Made by a program: the position numbers and the translations under genes
Shown: positions 14,623-15,532 of the stretch, piece after piece
How the letters are laid out: each line of letters starts with the position of its first letter
How positions within the stretch are numbered: the stretch's first letter is position 1
Assembly: GCA_016218095.1 (NCBI GenBank)
Contig: JACREV010000155.1
Location: 1 to 15,532, forward strand
Source: Deltaproteobacteria bacterium
GTDB taxonomy: Bacteria > Desulfobacterota > GWC2-55-46
DNA length: 15,532 nt
Direction: 5' to 3'
Notes under the pieces: model-generated
The model's input: the letters and a program-made list of their open reading frames with translations, nothing else
Databases searched by the model: none
What the model was told of the DNA's origin: nothing

Positions 14623-14676
14623 AAACGCCCCAAGGATAAGAGTTTCAAAACAAACCGGCTTCAGGAGGCCCTAATC

Positions 14677-15099
14677 ATGGGACTAGACGATCTGTGGTCA
14701 AAAGCTCTGAAGAAGCAGTTGCTCGGCGAGGTCACGGATGAATTCCTTGAGACACTCCTTAAGGGGATGGATATAATGTTCTTTCTGTCGAATGACTACA
14801 GGGAGAATATAGAGGGGTTCCACGGAAAATACGTCTTCAAAACAGCCGATGATACCGTCAAGGTATCGGCCATATTCGACGACGGAGACTTAACAGTGCT
14901 CGAGGACGAGATTAGCGACTGGGACGCCAGGATCACCTTTGCGAGCCCCAAGGCGCTGTGGTCATTTCTATTCTCGAAAAACCAGGACATACTCGATTCT
15001 CTCCTCAAAAACGAGGTCGAGGTCGACGGCAACCTCAACTATATATATAAATTCGGCTTCCTTGCAAAGGACATCATCAAGAGACTTCACTTGGCCTGA
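14677..15099 (+). CDS. SCP2-like (sterol carrier/lipid-binding) small protein
   Basis: 140 aa, cytoplasmic, with no signal peptide. The central and C-terminal part follows the SCP2 pattern: strands YVFKTADDTVKVSAIFDDG and WDARITFASPKALWSFLFS (about 82-100), then DILDSLLKNEVEVDGNLNYI and a C-terminal helix FGFLAKDIIKRL. SCP2 domains form a hydrophobic tunnel for fatty acyl or other apolar ligands. A single-domain SCP2 between a glycyl radical enzyme and its activase suggests binding or delivery of a hydrophobic substrate or product, which is inference. AGGAGG lies eight bases before ATG 14677. The gap from the enzyme gene is 54 bases, and only two bases separate its stop from the activase ATG, so the three are cotranscribed. 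Confidence 0.78.
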   Translation: MGLDDLWSKALKKQLLGEVTDEFLETLLKGMDIMFFLSNDYRENIEGFHGKYVFKTADDTVKVSAIFDDGDLTVLEDEISDWDARITFASPKALWSFLFSKNQDILDSLLKNEVEVDGNLNYIYKFGFLAKDIIKRLHLA

Positions 15100-15101
15100 G
15101 T

Positions 15102-15532
15102 ATGAGTATGGTCGCAAAAAAGCCCCTTGTAGTGGATATAAAAAGGATGAGCCATGAAGACGGCCCCGGCATCAGGGGGGTCGTTTTTTTTAAAGGGTGC
15201 CCGCTCCGCTGCGTATTTTGCCATAACCCTGAGACCCAGGACCCGAACCTGGAGATATCTTACTCGTCAAAAGACTGCATACGGTGCGGCAGGTGCGCAT
15301 CATCTTGCCCGCTCGGGGCGATAGACCTTGCCGACCCGCGCCATATCGACAGGGCAAAGTGCGACACGTGCGCGGAGTGCGTGAAGGTCTGCCCGGGAAC
15401 GGGGATGCGCGCGATAGGCGTTTACTACGAGCCTGAAGAGCTCACGGAGATACTTTTAAGGGACCTCGCGTTTTATCGCCATTCCGGCGGCGGCGTCACG
15501 CTATCAGGCGGTGAATGCACGCTCTACCCCGA
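15102..15532 (+). CDS. Glycyl radical enzyme activase, radical SAM (3' truncated by window)
   Basis: Installs the glycyl radical on its partner using S-adenosylmethionine and a [4Fe-4S] cluster. The frame is open to the right edge; 143 codons are visible. The radical-SAM triad is Cys33, Cys37 and Cys40 (KGCPLRCVFCHNPE). Two ferredoxin-type clusters follow, as in activases of the non-PFL glycyl radical enzymes: CIRCGRCASSC (Cys59, 62, 65, 69) and CDTCAECVKVC (Cys87, 90, 93, 97). The SAM-binding SGGE is at 135-138. Pyruvate formate-lyase activase lacks this ferredoxin insert, in agreement with the CxE type of the partner enzyme. ATG 15102 lies two bases after the SCP2-like stop. ATG 15108, two codons later, is an equally good start, and neither has a strong ribosome site, which suggests translational coupling. 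Confidence 0.95.
   Translation, partial: MSMVAKKPLVVDIKRMSHEDGPGIRGVVFFKGCPLRCVFCHNPETQDPNLEISYSSKDCIRCGRCASSCPLGAIDLADPRHIDRAKCDTCAECVKVCPGTGMRAIGVYYEPEELTEILLRDLAFYRHSGGGVTLSGGECTLYP

Noticed and set aside
12061..15532. Pyruvate formate-lyase and its activase
   Set aside because: The active site is GCVEP rather than Cys-Cys, and the activase carries two ferredoxin-type clusters that the pyruvate formate-lyase activase lacks.

Overview
The window comes from a GC-rich, Gram-negative, probably anaerobic bacterium. The Gram-negative call rests on signal peptides on a probable outer-membrane protein and on a HlyD-type membrane fusion protein. The anaerobic call rests on a complete glycyl radical enzyme with its radical-SAM activase, since such enzymes are destroyed by oxygen. 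The high GC combined with frequent AGG (Arg) and ATA (Ile) codons reminds me of Deltaproteobacteria-like or Nitrospirota-like genomes, but the phylum cannot be fixed from this window.

Layout from left to right. Positions 2-676 hold the C-terminal end of a membrane protein, possibly a glycosyltransferase. Positions 794-4329 hold an autoregulated efflux/export operon: TetR-family repressor, DevC/FtsX-type permease, MacB/DevA-type ATPase and HlyD/DevB-type fusion protein. Adjacent genes overlap by 1-4 bases. A textbook promoter and a perfect palindromic operator lie directly in front of the repressor gene. A dUTPase gene (4373-4807) follows, with its own promoter so close that the transcript may be leaderless. 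Next come a terminator and a tRNA-Arg(ACG) gene. The last 21 bases around the 3' end of the tRNA are repeated 233 bp downstream, and the hairpin-rich segment between the copies sits between the tRNA and its strong terminator. An AT-rich orphan gene (5430-6185) looks acquired. It is followed by a zinc alcohol dehydrogenase (6244-7317).

On the minus strand, a two-gene operon (9862 down to 7404) encodes a secreted PKD-domain/beta-barrel-like protein and a secreted Vps62-like protein. A roughly 300 bp AT-rich intergenic region separates this pair from a divergent plus-strand operon that fills the rest of the window. That operon contains a 616-aa protein made of two homologous repeats, a glycyl radical enzyme (853 aa), a small SCP2-like lipid-binding protein, and the glycyl radical activase, which runs off the right edge.

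The most interesting part is this last operon. The glycyl radical enzyme has the CxE active site of the dehydratase/lyase/decarboxylase group rather than the Cys-Cys of pyruvate formate-lyase. Its two companions, a duplicated-domain protein and an SCP2-like protein, are not partners of the well-characterised glycyl radical systems I know. A hydrophobic or lipid-like substrate is a reasonable hypothesis, but it is inference.
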